DNA of 64,000 bases from positions 1,550,001 to 1,614,000 of the forward strand of contig CM059625.1 in the NCBI GenBank assembly GCA_030435675.1, read 5' to 3'. This document shows positions 46,649 through 59,006 of the stretch, in pieces. A model generated the notes under the pieces. The model made no database searches. It saw nothing but the letters and a program-made list of their open reading frames with translations, and had not been told where the DNA came from. Within the stretch, counting starts at the first letter, position 1. Every line of letters begins with the position of its first letter. The position numbers and the translations under genes are program-made. Source of the DNA: Steinernema hermaphroditum. Taxonomy: Eukaryota > Nematoda > Chromadorea > Rhabditida > Steinernematidae.

Positions 46649-48223
46649 AATCTATTGTCTTTAATGGCAAATGTTCCCGTTGTGCCCTGGGAAGCCTTTT
46701 TTTGTCATATGGACGAAATGGTGTTTACCTTTTCGAATTTGTACCCTGCGTCTCCCTTTTCGCATTACATTTCTCTCTTGCACTTCACAGTACAGGTCCT
46801 GAACTCTAAAACTGACCCATCGTCTCATTCATGTGCGCACAGTTACAAAAGATCGATCGACATCGGAGAGACAGCGGCGCTTCACTTCCCGACTGTTTGA
46901 GCGTTTGAAAAAGGCCGTAAAGGGCCGTGTTATTCATATTTGTTTGATCACACGCTGTCGCCTGTACCGAGTCATCGTGCGTTGGCGATCACACCGTCAG
47001 TACAGTCTCATGCAGCTCCTATCAGAGTGCCCCACTCAGCAGCCACGTAGCTTCCAGTGATGCGTCATTCCCCTCTCGTTTATTTGCATAATCCTCTCGA
47101 ACGCTGTCGCCCGCTAACATCTCTCCGGCACCCCCGTTTACATGTTTGTACCGATTGCGCTTTTTGCAATCCTGCAATTGCAAACCGGTTTTCCATGCCA
47201 CCTGGCGACATTTTCTTGAATTGCGACTTGGCGACGCATATTTCGAAGATCAGTTGTCTCTTATTGATTTTACAGCTTATGGTAGCTAAGGCAAATGGCG
47301 AAAGTGTTAGAAAGTGTTCTTCTTTAAGGCGCTCATAGCTAAGATGTGGCTGCAGATTTAGGTTAGCTCCACTTTCCCTCTAAGTCATTCTTGGCTCGGA
47401 ATCAATTCTGACAAGTTGTGTCAGTACAGTTACCAAAAGAGTTTCTCCCCGAATCAAAATCAAATCCTTCTACAACGGAAACGAAACAATATTTCGTAAC
47501 ATACTGTCGTGGGCGTTTCATTCACCAAAAAAATCGATTTTTGCGTCGATCGCATTCGCGGGTTCTAATCGATACCCAAAATAGGAGACTGTCCATCCAA
47601 GATGAAATGTTTTTCACTGTTGCACACGTGTCAACCGATATAACTGTGCATCAACTAAGTCATCGATGCCCAATAAAAATCACTCTACCTCCACCCACGT
47701 ATGTTCCATGGGAAACAAATCATTATTAAGATCCAAAGTCCGTGTGTAAACTGTTATTTCCTGGATATTATATTTTGAGAATGCGGCAGCGCTTCACACA
47801 GAGACATTTGCCCATTTCCGGCACTTAACTCCCGCAATCGGCCGCAAAGGGTCATTCCCTAAAGTAGCCTATTGCTCATGTGAGATGAGCATCCGCGAGG
47901 CGACATGTCTCCAGCGAATTGTTTCTTTAACTCGAAAGCCCTGGTCACTCCTTTTATTCATTCATCAAAACAGGGATTGTGTCTCTATTTTCGTTCACTC
48001 CTCAAAGTCTCAAAACAAATCGCCGAGGGAAATGCGCGCTGGAGAAGTGTTGTTGCGCCACTACAGAGCACCTCCATTTGCCCTTACCTCTTTGTAGATA
48101 CAAGAACGATTCCTTGCTCGTGGATTATTTAATTAAACTCACGCGTCTCCTATAATCATATTATAGGTTCCTGCGCGAATTATATGACAGCTAATTAGTG
48201 CACGTATATTTTCAATATTGCAG

Positions 48224-51200
48224 GGTAGCGAAGCCGACAGCAGCTTCCGATGAAACGATGCTAGCGCTGTTCACCATATCGGATGCGCACGTGTACGCCT
48301 ATTCAGTTATCTTGATTGCGGGTTCCTCTTACGCTTATTACGACTCGATCTCCTTTCTCATTTGGCCACTGATCAGCTTCTTGTTCATTCTCCCGGCTAC
48401 GAATCTTCTCGTCAACTTTGGATACGTCGCTTCCAATGGTCCTGTTTTGGCTTTTAAGCAGATCGCACCAATCACTGCAGGTAACCGTAATTAACAAGAA
48501 AGGTGGTGTGCCTTGTGAAATTCTGAATCGTGCTAAGTAGAAAGAGTTCAAGTTCTTTGTGATTTCGTAACGTAAGGAAAAGGAAGGAGAGAGTATGGCT
48601 CATAAACAGGTTTTACTGTGTCTAGATATCGTAAATAGACTGCAAACACTTACTCAGAACAAAAACCAGTTTTGGCTCTTTTGGGATGTTTTTCTTGGAT
48701 AACGTGCTGACCTTGAATTGCGGCTGATCGAAAGATCCATTGCTATTCTTATCGCAATTGACAAGGCTATCAAGTTGCTGGGAAAGCTACATGGATTCAA
48801 CGTCAGCTGCATAACTACAATTCCGTTAAGGTATCGGCTGGGCCCTAACATGGCACATCGGAGAACGTCTCTATCGCCAAAGCCTGACAGCAGCTCAGAC
48901 CCTCCTTTATATCATCTTCTCGATCCGAACGCGACTCGACTGGGCTCTCGACTGTGATCACTCGTACAACAACGAGCACTGTCGAAAGTTTAACGATCCA
49001 AATGTTACTGAATACCATTCGCACAACCCTTTAAACGTCCGGCACCAACCGGATAACAACTGGCCAGCGCAACAATTCAACAAGTACGATCTTTTTTTTA
49101 TTGTGTTATATACCGGCGTTTGCAGGTTCTGCATTCGTGGCGTGGATATCAAAGAGAACGTCAGCATTTGGCAGCCGAACTCCTGGTACTACGGTCATAC
49201 CAATAATGACTCTATTTTCCCATCGGTCCCACTTTTTTGCGCGAACATCATTGTATGGCTTTTGGTTTTCGCCATAACGAGAAGGTGGGCTCTTGCAACC
49301 GTACTGTGGGGCATTTTTGTCTTATAGGGATGAGCTTCACGCAGGCCGCGTAGTGTCTCGAATCTGTCTCATTGTACCATGGCTGATCTACGTCGTTCTT
49401 CTGGTCTATCACACCTTCTTCGAGTTTACGTTCAGCGAAACAACGGAAGTTCCGGTCACCACGGCAGAGGTCCAAAAATTTCCTTTCGTCTTCTTCTCCG
49501 ATGTCTACGTACGGCTGTCATATAATTTACATTTATTACAGTATTATTCATTCAGGGTTTCTTCAGCGTCAGTCTGGCTTTCATAAACTACTCTGTTGCT
49601 TTCTCCGGAATGGTAATCTATGCGTCGAGTAGAACAAGAAACACTGGCCGACCATTGAACGTTCCTGTTCTTTCTGTGCTTCAAATGGTGAGATGACTAT
49701 ACATGTACTGCTAGCAAGTACAGTGTTTAGTTCATTCCAATGGCACTCTACGGCCTGCAGCATGGATGCAAAGGGCATCTGAAGACGGTTCAGCCTGCTT
49801 ATGACACCTATAGTGGATCAGGTACGACTGTTAATATACTAGCTTAGAATTATAGCCAGCACATGGTGAATCGAAAGTGTTATATATGGAACATGAAAAA
49901 TAATGGATTTCATCTTATATCATCGGAACAGCGTTAAAATTTAAAGTGTGCAAAGTATACCTGGGAATACAGGAACCTCCCAGCAATGCCATCGCTAACT
50001 AAATGATAACTGAAAACATCAGTGACTTGAACATAATTTAGACGCAACAACGGTGTTCGACACAATGGGAGTATGCTTCGCAAACACCTCTGTGGGACCG
50101 ATGTGGGCCTTCCTCTACTACAGCGCCACCTTCCTATTCAATGCTATAGGACCAATGTCGATCTTCGTCATGTTTATTCAGAACTCTCTGATAGAACAGT
50201 TCCCCTCACTGGAAGGCCTCAAGTCTTATGTCAACGCCGCCATCTGCTCTTGCTTCGCACTTGCAGCAACAAGTCTGTTCACACCGGTCAGCAACATTAC
50301 AAAGACGTTGCCATAACCTAGTGCTAATTTTAGATGGGAACTGCGTTCTCGACGCTGTTTGAATACACTACCCAATCGGCTGTAACGCAGATACTGGCCT
50401 TCTCGGCCATAATGTTCCTTTGTGGTTGGCACAAGTTGGACCGCAGCATGAACTCATTGGTGGGAAACGCATCGGGCACGCTCGTCGAATTTTTCATGGG
50501 TCACTCCAGTCCCATCTTTAGCATGATGCTCTTCATTTCTGTGCCGATGTTCTTAGCCGTAAGCCGCCGTAGGACATGTAGAATAATCATCTGGTTCTTT
50601 TTAGGTGAAATATGTGAGTGAGTTCGATCTGCTTCTCAAAGGGCGTGATGTTCAAATGCACATTGAGTATGCCGTCGAAGGCCTCACCCCGTTCTCATTC
50701 ATCAACATATCCTTCGGCTACATCATTGTCTTCATGCCGTTCGCCATTATTGTCAACATGGCGCTGTACGCTATCTACCATACAGTTCGAGTGGAGAAGA
50801 TGGTAAAGACTGATATGTGTTTTGCGTAATAATTAGGTGATTTGCAGCCGCTCGGATCGGTATTCAAAGAAACGGTGCATTTCGGCTCTCCTAATACACT
50901 TGGACAGGTTGGACGCATCCTTTTGGTGATGAGCATAATATCGTTTTTGTAGAATAGTGACGATGCCCCTCTTGTAACTGCTATCTTCAAGAGATGCTGG
51001 CTGAGAGATCATGTCATGGTGGCAATTCTCTTCATTTTCGAAACAATCGTTGCTGTTCTTCTGGTTGCATTCTTCGCTACGTACACAGTCTTCCACGTCG
51101 ATCCAGTCAATCCCTACCGCGTTCTAGTCATCGCTGTACTTCTTACTTTGAATATCATGTCGCTGATGGAGCTCAAATGGCTTTACAGTTATTGGGACTC

Positions 51201-51616
51201 ACCTTATAGGTAAGATACACATTCATGGAGGCGACCTATACAATACGCTACTCAAAGTCACAACTTCATGATATTGCGATAACTGGAACTGAAACGATGG
51301 TAACAACAACTTTTATAGGATGAACTTCCACATCGCCGTTTCCACCATGGAAACCGCCTTTGTCAACGCATATCTTCTGATGGTCGCCTTCAACCATGCC
51401 GACTCAACCGGCTACGTTCCGCTTTTCATCATGCTGCTGCACACATTCGTCCGATCGATGCTCATCTCGGTCGCTATCACGCTCCGCTCGAAGCTAATCC
51501 AGAACAGACCGAGCCGGACAAGAGACGTCACCGAGATCTACGATATCAACAACGGTCTTGATGATCATGGCGACGACCGCGACGACGATTCGCCGATTGT
51601 TTATAATTTGTCATAG
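48224..51616 (+). CDS. Divergent SLC6-like transporter with four extra C-terminal helices
   Basis: Exons are 48224-48480, 48831-49083, 49126-49284, 49328-49508, 49556-49687, 49731-49821, 50042-50286, 50334-50558, 50605-50802, 50848-50907, 50953-51209 and 51319-51616; phases agree throughout. 48224 is an acceptor, so the true start lies upstream (first in-frame Met 48258). SLC6 marks are ASNGPVLAFKQIAPI (TM2-3), LDCDHSYNNEHC (like 'W..C.N.WNT..C' with N-glycosylation sites after it), GPMWAFLYYSATF (TM8), IEQFPSL, and VFKETVHFGSP (like 'lfrP...WGP'). The Na+-binding 'GN.WRFPY' of TM1 is not there. After the usual SLC6 end come four more hydrophobic segments and an acidic tail. AATAAA is at 51637-51642. 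Transport activity is uncertain. Confidence 0.7.
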
Positions 51617-52032
51617 TTTAAGCAATTTCGAGATGCAATAAATTAATATTGATTTAACTCAAGCACATTGTGGTTTTGCGTGTGATCTGCTTGCCAAATC
51701 GTTAACGTGTCGTGGAAGATCATCCACCAAAGTCATCTAAAGAAACGTTTTTTCGGATCCACCATAGAGAGCGTTCTGGAACAGATATGATATTAGCATC
51801 TATATGAAATTAGATGTTTGCTCAACTGGAGGGCTCCTCACTCCACCAGTGATGCTAACGGTATCACAGACCAAAAACGTCCGATGATGCAACTTCTGTC
51901 ACACTACATAAGACATACAGAGGTCAAGACAAACCAAAGTACGGAAAACTCCATTATGCAGTTTTTTACGTGCTGTTATCGGTATATGATGTTTACAGAA
52001 GTGAGTACCGCACTTTGCCCTATTGAATGGGG
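51617..52032. other. Intergenic region
   Basis: 3' UTR of the SLC6-like gene with AATAAA at 51637-51642, then the upstream region of the lectin gene, which includes TTATC (a reverse GATA core) near 51975. No ORF of interest. Confidence 0.4.
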
Positions 52033-52038
52033 TATAAA
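52033..52038 (+). promoter_or_regulatory. TATA box of C-type lectin gene
   Basis: TATAAA lies 47 bp before the start codon at 52085, the spacing expected for a short 5' UTR. Confidence 0.5.
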
Positions 52039-52084
52039 GCGAGTCTCAAGTCTATGATTACCAGCGGTTGTCTCCAACGCAACC

Positions 52085-52645
52085 ATGAAGCTTTTCCTTC
52101 TTGTCGCCGCCGGTGTTGCTGCTGCCCTGGCTGCCGCCGATTCAAAAGGTGGTTTGTTTTGGTGGCGAGGAATCAATGGTGTCTTAACTCATTTAGAATG
52201 CCCCGACGGTTGGTCCGTCAACTCCGGTTTCTGCTACAAGATGCATCAAGGCTATGAGATTCGAAAGAACTTCGCCGATGCAGAGGCCCACTGCGTCTCT
52301 CAGGGCGGTCATCTCGCCTCAATCCACTCGGAAGCCGAAGACAAGTTCGTCACAAGCTTGTTCGACTTAAACACGCCCGATATGAATTTCTTCTTCTGGA
52401 TTGGCGCCCACGCCAATGTGCTTCCCAACTACGGATGGACCGATGGATCGCCCTTTGACTACACCAACTGGATGGATACTGCGTTCTTTCCACTCGACGA
52501 GCCTTGCGGCATTGTATAAGGCTACCAGTTTTCTTCTATTGTAATTATTTTCGTTTAGTTCTTTACGGGAGCCGACAATAAGTGGACCGTCGTGAAATGC
52601 TCTATCAAGCAGAACTACCTTTGCAAGCGTTCTGTCGGAAAATGA
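52085..52645 (+). CDS. Secreted C-type lectin
   Basis: Three exons (52085-52148, 52197-52513, 52559-52645) give 155 residues. The first intron (48 bp) is a multiple of three and open, so it could be read through; I splice it because the family runs directly from the signal peptide to CP.GW. The signal peptide is MKLFLLVAAGVAAALAAA. The C-type lectin domain has CPDGW, then CYK, HC.SQGGHLASIHS, FWIGAH, DGSPFDYTNW, EPCG and a C-terminal LCK. The EPN/QPD calcium-sugar motif is not present, so classical mannose or galactose binding is unlikely. It is secreted, probably in gut or cuticle, where such nematode proteins are often linked to immunity. AATAAA is at 52685-52690. Confidence 0.85.
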
Positions 52646-53569
52646 GCTCTCCTTATACCGCCTATAAATACACTATATTGATTGAATAAAAAGTTTGTTG
52701 ATATCCTCATGATCTTCACGTGAATACAAATGACATTTGTGATCTACGTAAGCACATTACAGTGGGCTTCTAGCCTTCGAATGTCTCCTGCATGGATTTT
52801 CGCAACCATCGAAATCAACAAGTAACGTATGCTTCGTCAAACCCAGTAGACGAATATAAATCCCCACCTCCAATAGACCAAACGGAAGCTTTCTGCCTTC
52901 AATGTATAATCTGGTCGCAGTTTAAATTTGACACACCAATAGCACACAAATTTACTGTCGACGGTACTGATAAAGGCCTATGTACGTTCGAAATGAGAGG
53001 TCACAAATGGTACTAGAGTTCAGAGTATGTAAAGCACAAGAATCGTCTTTGTTCTGATCTGGATCGCACGTACTTTCATCCCTTATCGTTGGACGCGTAT
53101 ATTGTTTACATGAAAGAGCATTCGCTCGCATAAAAAGTCGCTTAAAAATGAACCTCTGGTCCTTCATATCTCTATGAACGCTAAGGTGATAAGGATAAAA
53201 ATAAGTGATTGCTTGTTGGTCTGAAAGCGATAAGTAATTCTGAGTTTTCTGGGAAAGACATGTATGTTTTGACGAGCGCAGGTTGGAAATTCATTTGCAA
53301 TCATAACAAATACTTTTCACAGTATTTTGTCTATGTAGCATAGCTGGCCAGTATACGTGAAGTCTTCAATGGCATGATGAAATGCTCAATGGCGTGATAT
53401 ATTCAGTGACAGGTTTCAAAAGAGGAAATTCTGTCACAAATAACGCAGCTGCATCTCTTATCTCTGTAACCATACATAGGAAGCACAAACGTTGGACTTT
53501 CACCATTTAACCTCTATTTTTGTGCATAAAAGCATAAGACACTGGAAGAAACCATGCCACGTGCTCATC
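52646..53569. other. Intergenic region between lectin copies
   Basis: It holds the 3' UTR of the lectin and AT-rich sequence. The ORF at 52792-53016 reads without any family signature. A TATA-like cataaaag at 53525 precedes the lectin pseudogene. Confidence 0.4.
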
Positions 53570-54140
53570 ATGAAGCTTCTCCTTGCCGTCATCCCCAGCA
53601 TTGTGCTAGCTCTCGGTACTGCCATTCCCATTTTGCCACAGATGGAAGGTACAATTTATCATATTCGTAGCTGAGTGGATCATCTACCATGCCCTCCCGG
53701 CTGGATTACCAAGTTCGGTTGCTGCTACAAAGTATTCGAGGGTAAACCTCTGCGAAAAAGTTTCCGCAACGCTAAGAGCCACTGTGCTTCTCAAGGAGGT
53801 CATCTGGCTTCGATTCACACGAATGCTGAAAGTTAGTTCGTGGCGAGCCTGTTTAACAGGACCGAATGGCAACAACAACTCAATGTGATCTTCTGGATTG
53901 GCACCACCGCTCAGGAAGGCTACCAATACGGATGGACTGACGGGTCGCCGTTCGACTACAGTGACTGGGCGAACCGTGATCCACAGGAGAAGTCATGTAC
54001 CGCTGTAAGTAGCGATTTGAATATGTGATTGAATTTTCTTCACAAAAGTCATTTCACATTGTTGAACGGTCTCGCCTTAGTTCTTTACCGGGAATGCGAA
54101 TCAATAGGTTACAGGCGCTTGCACTGCCAAGGTGAACCTT
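53570..54140 (+). pseudogene. C-type lectin pseudogene
   Basis: A duplicate of the gene at 52085. It keeps a signal peptide (MKLLLAVIPSIVLALG), a donor at 53649, then CPPGW, HCASQGGHLASIH, FWIGT, DGSPFDYSDW and FFTGN. It is broken by TAG at 53834-53836 (where the intact copy has a Lys codon) and TAG at 54104-54106 (where it has Trp). The acceptor of the first intron does not restore the CPPGW frame, and the C-terminal LCK is not recognisable. The last intron site (about 54004) is still visible. It is very probably non-functional. Confidence 0.85.
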
Positions 54141-57100
54141 GCTGTAAAACAACCATTATAATGCATCTATTTATGAGTTTTTCCCTTTACAAATAAAGGG
54201 AGTGTGTCATTCTTGTGTTCGCTTCACTTGTTGCTATCTGGAAAAAATTAAAACAAAATTTTGTTCTACCTCGGAATTCTAACACCTCGTTCTTTATGAC
54301 GAAAACGTGGGTATTAAAAACTGTGATTCAGGGTGTTCCCCAAGCGCAAATCAACTCCACTTCCACAGTTTGCACACTTAACGTTAAAATTCACAATGGT
54401 CTTTGATGATCTCGTCGGCGGCGTCGGACGAAAGTGAAGACAAAGACGAACTTTGTTCTCTCATCGCATATGTGGTCAAACGTTCAAATCGAACGTGTCG
54501 GACGCACATTATTGTAGCGTGCACCCGTCAGAGAACGAGCATTTCTCGAGCATGATGCCACTTATCATACGGGTTCATCATGTGTGCGAGAACGAAGATT
54601 GTCGAGCGTCCGTGCAAAACAGGTCACAACCACAACAAGTCACAGTAAGTGTTTCATTTGTGTCAAGCGTAGAAAGGCGCGAATGAAGCGTACACCCAAA
54701 ATTTCAAGAAATTAGCTTTTGATCTTTTCAACAGCCATGTACTACAGTGTCAAAAGCCATCATTGTCTTACTAATCACATTACGCCCGGTGGCGTTAATC
54801 GCTTTCGCCATTTTGCGTGTGCGCACGCGCGAAAGGCTGAGGACAGAAGCGAGTGGAGACTTCCGAATCGCATTGTCTCTTTGTGGATTTTTTTGGAGAT
54901 CGCGCGCGATCTGCTTTTTCCCAAAGTGGACGCGTGCGTTGACGGTGCTTCGAGAATCCACCGTGTCTGTGGCGCTGAACACACCCCTTACTAAACAGCA
55001 AAGTGCAACGATTTTGCTTGCGTTAGATATCATAAGCAATTCCACAATGATGACTTTTTCTCTCTGTGGATTCTGACTGACTGATGTGATACTAAACGCT
55101 TCGGAAAGTTCATTTCACATTGCACAATGGTTTTTATCTGGTTCCTGGTTAGAAGAGATTAAAAGTGCCGTACTGCATTGTTTAGTCATTGAAAGCAGAG
55201 TACAAACAAGATCGGAATTATTAGTGGCTGGCTTTAAATTTTAACCGAGTACCGTATCTTGGATGCTACCGTCTTTGCAACAAGTCAAATTTGAGATGAG
55301 GAACCACACACAATTAGGCGAGAATCATTGATCATTATCGCTTCGATTAGCTTTTAACCTTGGAGGTCAGAAGGTCGAAAGGCAACTACTGTACCCGGTA
55401 TCAAATTTCGGTTAATCGACGAAATATTTAGGCGATCTTGCACTCCTGACACGTGACCGTAAACGGGTTTAATGTTGCGAGTGTGAACCGTTTTCGACAC
55501 TGGCGGAAGTGCGCTGATCGCTTCTTTATGTATGATCAGCATCACACGATTAAAATATGCCTATTGTTTGATGTAGAGAGCTTCTAAGCCCTATATGGAT
55601 CAATTTCATTCATCGGCATTTGAATAATGGACCGCTTCACAAATAAAAGCGACTTCCTTGGAGATCACATGACCTACCGTACGCTAAACAGGCCATGTCA
55701 GCTATTTCGAAAACCCGAGCGTTTGCTCATCCATCATATCTCGCAGTTGTTATGATTATAATAAGAGACTCTCATGGCCTTGTATGTCTGCTTCTAACCA
55801 ACCATTAAGTCGTCTTATCATCCCTTAACCGTTACTTTGCAATGTACACATAAATTGTGGTTTCGAACGGGACATACCTCACTATAGATCACCTGAGGGT
55901 TGCGGAAGCGTGGTGTTGTTAACCAGCATCCAAGCACAAGCTGACGATCGTAAAAAAGTAAATGAATATCGCTACATTATCGTGTCTCCAACAGTCAGAT
56001 TTGGTCACCATTGATAAATTTTAATGCGAGGACTATCAAACTAAGAACCTTGATTCAACGCTGAACGAGGAAAACACAGTCATGCTCAATTGCTCTTTAT
56101 GTATATTTTGTACATTTAACACAATTTGTTGTTTTCCCTTTCAAAAAAGTCCTCACACACTATGATCAGGCTGTAGCGGAACCGTATCCTACTGTGTTAC
56201 AAAATCACTTATGAAAGTTCATCTCTCATCCATACGATCCAATTCAATGAGCAGCACTAATGAGATCAGTGAACTTTGTCGTCGTCTCGGCCTGGGGCAG
56301 ATTTATGTCATCATTCTGACGTCGGAAAGCTGCACTGTCTGCGCAATTTATCATGAAGCTGATGACCGATTTGGTACATCGTTGCTGTGTTCCTACTTTT
56401 ATAGTTCAAAGAATGATCAAGTGCAAATGTTTCGGGTTACAGAAGAGCAAACGAACGAAAGTCTCCTCCTTTGTGTCTACATGTCACCGGGTGCTTTGTC
56501 TGGCGTACTGTGATTACAGTAGAAAAACCAAATCGCGCCTATCGAGTGTGAAGAGGAGATATCTTTGCAGAAAAAGGAAGAAGTAATTGGATATGCACAT
56601 GGATTTCATATGAGCGGGATAAGTGCGACGATTAAGGTGGTGGCGTGATCTCGTTGATCCGCGTGCGAAAGGGCAAAGTGCATGGCGAAGTGCGAAACAG
56701 TACGGTAGTGAGTCTGCAAAAACATTTCGTGGACATTACCTGCTCAGATGAGAGAAGCATACACGCAATAGGGTGGTAAAAGACCAAATAGCTTTATAGA
56801 GGAAGATGGAGTGGCCATTTGATTACTATCATCTACGTTAAGGGTTGATTATAATAGACATTCACTTGTTGGTAAAATTGCAGTTTGAACCAGTCAGTTG
56901 TCCCTCGGAAATACAGTATCCTGTGGCGACACCGTAGGAGCCGAGATTTCCGTTGTTATTGTTATCATAGAGACATGAAAACTTTGTTAAGTACTTGTGC
57001 AATTCTCTAAAATTGTAATAAATCACTTTTCCAGGAACTGGATCCCTTTCAGCACTTTTCTAGGTCAACCTGTATTCATCAGACAAAATAATTTTTTCAG

Positions 57101-58929
57101 TGCCTTGCTGATCTCAAATGTTGCGATGTGGGTAAAACTGGTATATGGGACGTGTTCGATATAGAGTCTATTGTTTCGTGGAGGTACCATTGCACAATAT
57201 CCCTAGCAACCACTGTGATCCCAGCTGAGTTGAATGACAGTACGAATGTAGTAGTTGCTACACGTCTAGGGAGCGACGTATGATAAGACAGCCGGTGGAT
57301 ACCGTAGTTTGGCTTCCATTTCAAATTTACCGGTCGTCAACACCACACATGACACCGCTAAGCCTTGCAAAAAGAACCTGAAAAAAGATGGGGTGGACAC
57401 TGTATTCATTCGGTGACATTCACTTCTTTTTGTTGTGGTTCAGAAGGCTAGACAAAGCGGCAAAGTGCTTATGCAATATTCTTTAAATCAAAGTTTGTTG
57501 ATCAAAACTTAATTGGTGAAATCTTGTGACATAAGGAATGTTTGAGGTCAGGCATCTTTTTGTGGTAGTTCGTACGAATGTCAATTACACCCTTAAAAGA
57601 TGAGAACGTGGAATGTTCGGGGTTATCCCGTTCTTGGAGCACAAAAGAGACCTTCATTAAGTGCGGAAAACCCGAAGGGTTTTTCCTGGATGTCTTTTTG
57701 AGAACAGCTATCTACATTCAGAAGTTATTCTGCTGCACTGACTGCCAGGTTAGCTTTCTCTTTGGTAACAGTACAACAACAGCACAAGGCAAGGCTTCTG
57801 GTGACTAAGTGGACATTCAATAGTATTTACAGTAATGCTATTCACTTGAGTTTGCTCAATGTTCCAATTAGCACTTTTTTTAAAGAAGGAAGGAAGGAAG
57901 AGGAAAAGACCAGACGAGCGACAGACACTTTTTGCGCAACCGCATTGACCCATCCGTAGTACTTTTTGAAAGTGCAGACACACGACGTACTATGATTTTG
58001 TGTGTTTTGCACGTGCAACTGCCAAAGCCTTCTCGCGCACCATCAGTTATCTTGATGCGTGATCGTCTCAGCACTTCCATCAGCGGCGGCTCGTGGGTCG
58101 GCTAGAAGAGAGCACAAATTGTTATCTTTTGTGGCTTTTTTTGTCACGCTGACCGTCTCAACTCCATTAATCACCAGCTATACTCACGTTGTGATATGGC
58201 TCAGCATCGATGGTGCTGATGAGTGAGCTGAGTTGCCATCAACACACATCCACATTCAGCCCACAACGTATCCTTCCATTGACGACAAAAGGTCGGAGGG
58301 TACGATCACGTTAAAAATTTTGATCCGCGAACCGCTCCCGGCGTAGCCGGCGGCGCTCCGCGCTCTCCTTTTGTTGCAAAGCGCTTGGCTTGCACGTACG
58401 CATCGCGCGATTCGCGTCTGCTCCGTCGGCGAATCCTCTTCTTCATCATCATCTTCGCTGATGCCCGCCGATTATGCGCGCGCGCGCGGTCAGCGTCCGC
58501 CGGAGAACGACGAGCGGAGACGGCCAGGTTCACATCACGTCGGGGTGCACAAATTTCCACAGGCTACCGTAGCCGTCGGCGACAAAAGGGGCGACGACAG
58601 CGCCGTGACCTAACTAAGATACACACACAAAGGAGAACCACGTGCGTTTGCCCAAGTGCACATACCGTAATCCAGGGCACGGTGTACTGCGCATCCGCGT
58701 CCACTCGCAACACCAGCCTTTCCCGGCCTTTTGCGCTTTTCCAAATAAAGGAGCGCGTGTGATTAATGACGACTTTTTGCACTAAGAAGTTATCAGTGCG
58801 CGCGCAAGTACACGCGCGCGACCAAAAAGTTACTCGCCCGGAGCACCGCCCGCCATATGCACCCCATACAATATGTTTATTTTTCGAACCGGTTCCTGCG
58901 CCAGCCCAGGATCTCAGGATCACGATGGG
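54141..58929. other. Intergenic region of 4.8 kb
   Basis: No supportable gene is present. Overlapping frames on both strands at 54719-55076 and in the GC-rich tract 58306-58923 (including a short GCGC run near 58478) have no splice chain or domain. The right end contains the MLT-10-like promoter. Confidence 0.4.
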
Positions 58930-58936
58930 TATATAT
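58930..58936 (+). promoter_or_regulatory. TATA box of MLT-10-like gene
   Basis: The sequence tatatat lies 71 bp before the start codon at 59007, just downstream of the GC-rich tract. Confidence 0.4.
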
Positions 58937-59006
58937 CGGGATGCGTCGGACGTCAGTAATCATCTAAGTGTTTCAACCCATCCACCGACGACCCACACCG
59001 GTGAAC

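Larger units (their letters stand above)
44173..48223. other. Four-kb region with one repeat copy and no complete gene
   Basis: Frames at 44577-45198 and 46519-47340 overlap on both strands without splice support. The region holds the second dispersed repeat (45314-45946) and a RING-like fragment (46391-46648, minus). The first exons of the SLC6-like gene must lie in its right end, but I could not place them. Confidence 0.4.

Noticed and set aside
54719..55076. Minus-strand ORF of 105 residues starting with a signal-peptide-like stretch
   Set aside because: Several frames on both strands are open here, with no other support for secretion or a family.
58306..58923. ORFs in the GC-rich tract upstream of the MLT-10-like gene
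   Set aside because: All frames are open because of composition; peptide content is low-complexity Arg/Ala.
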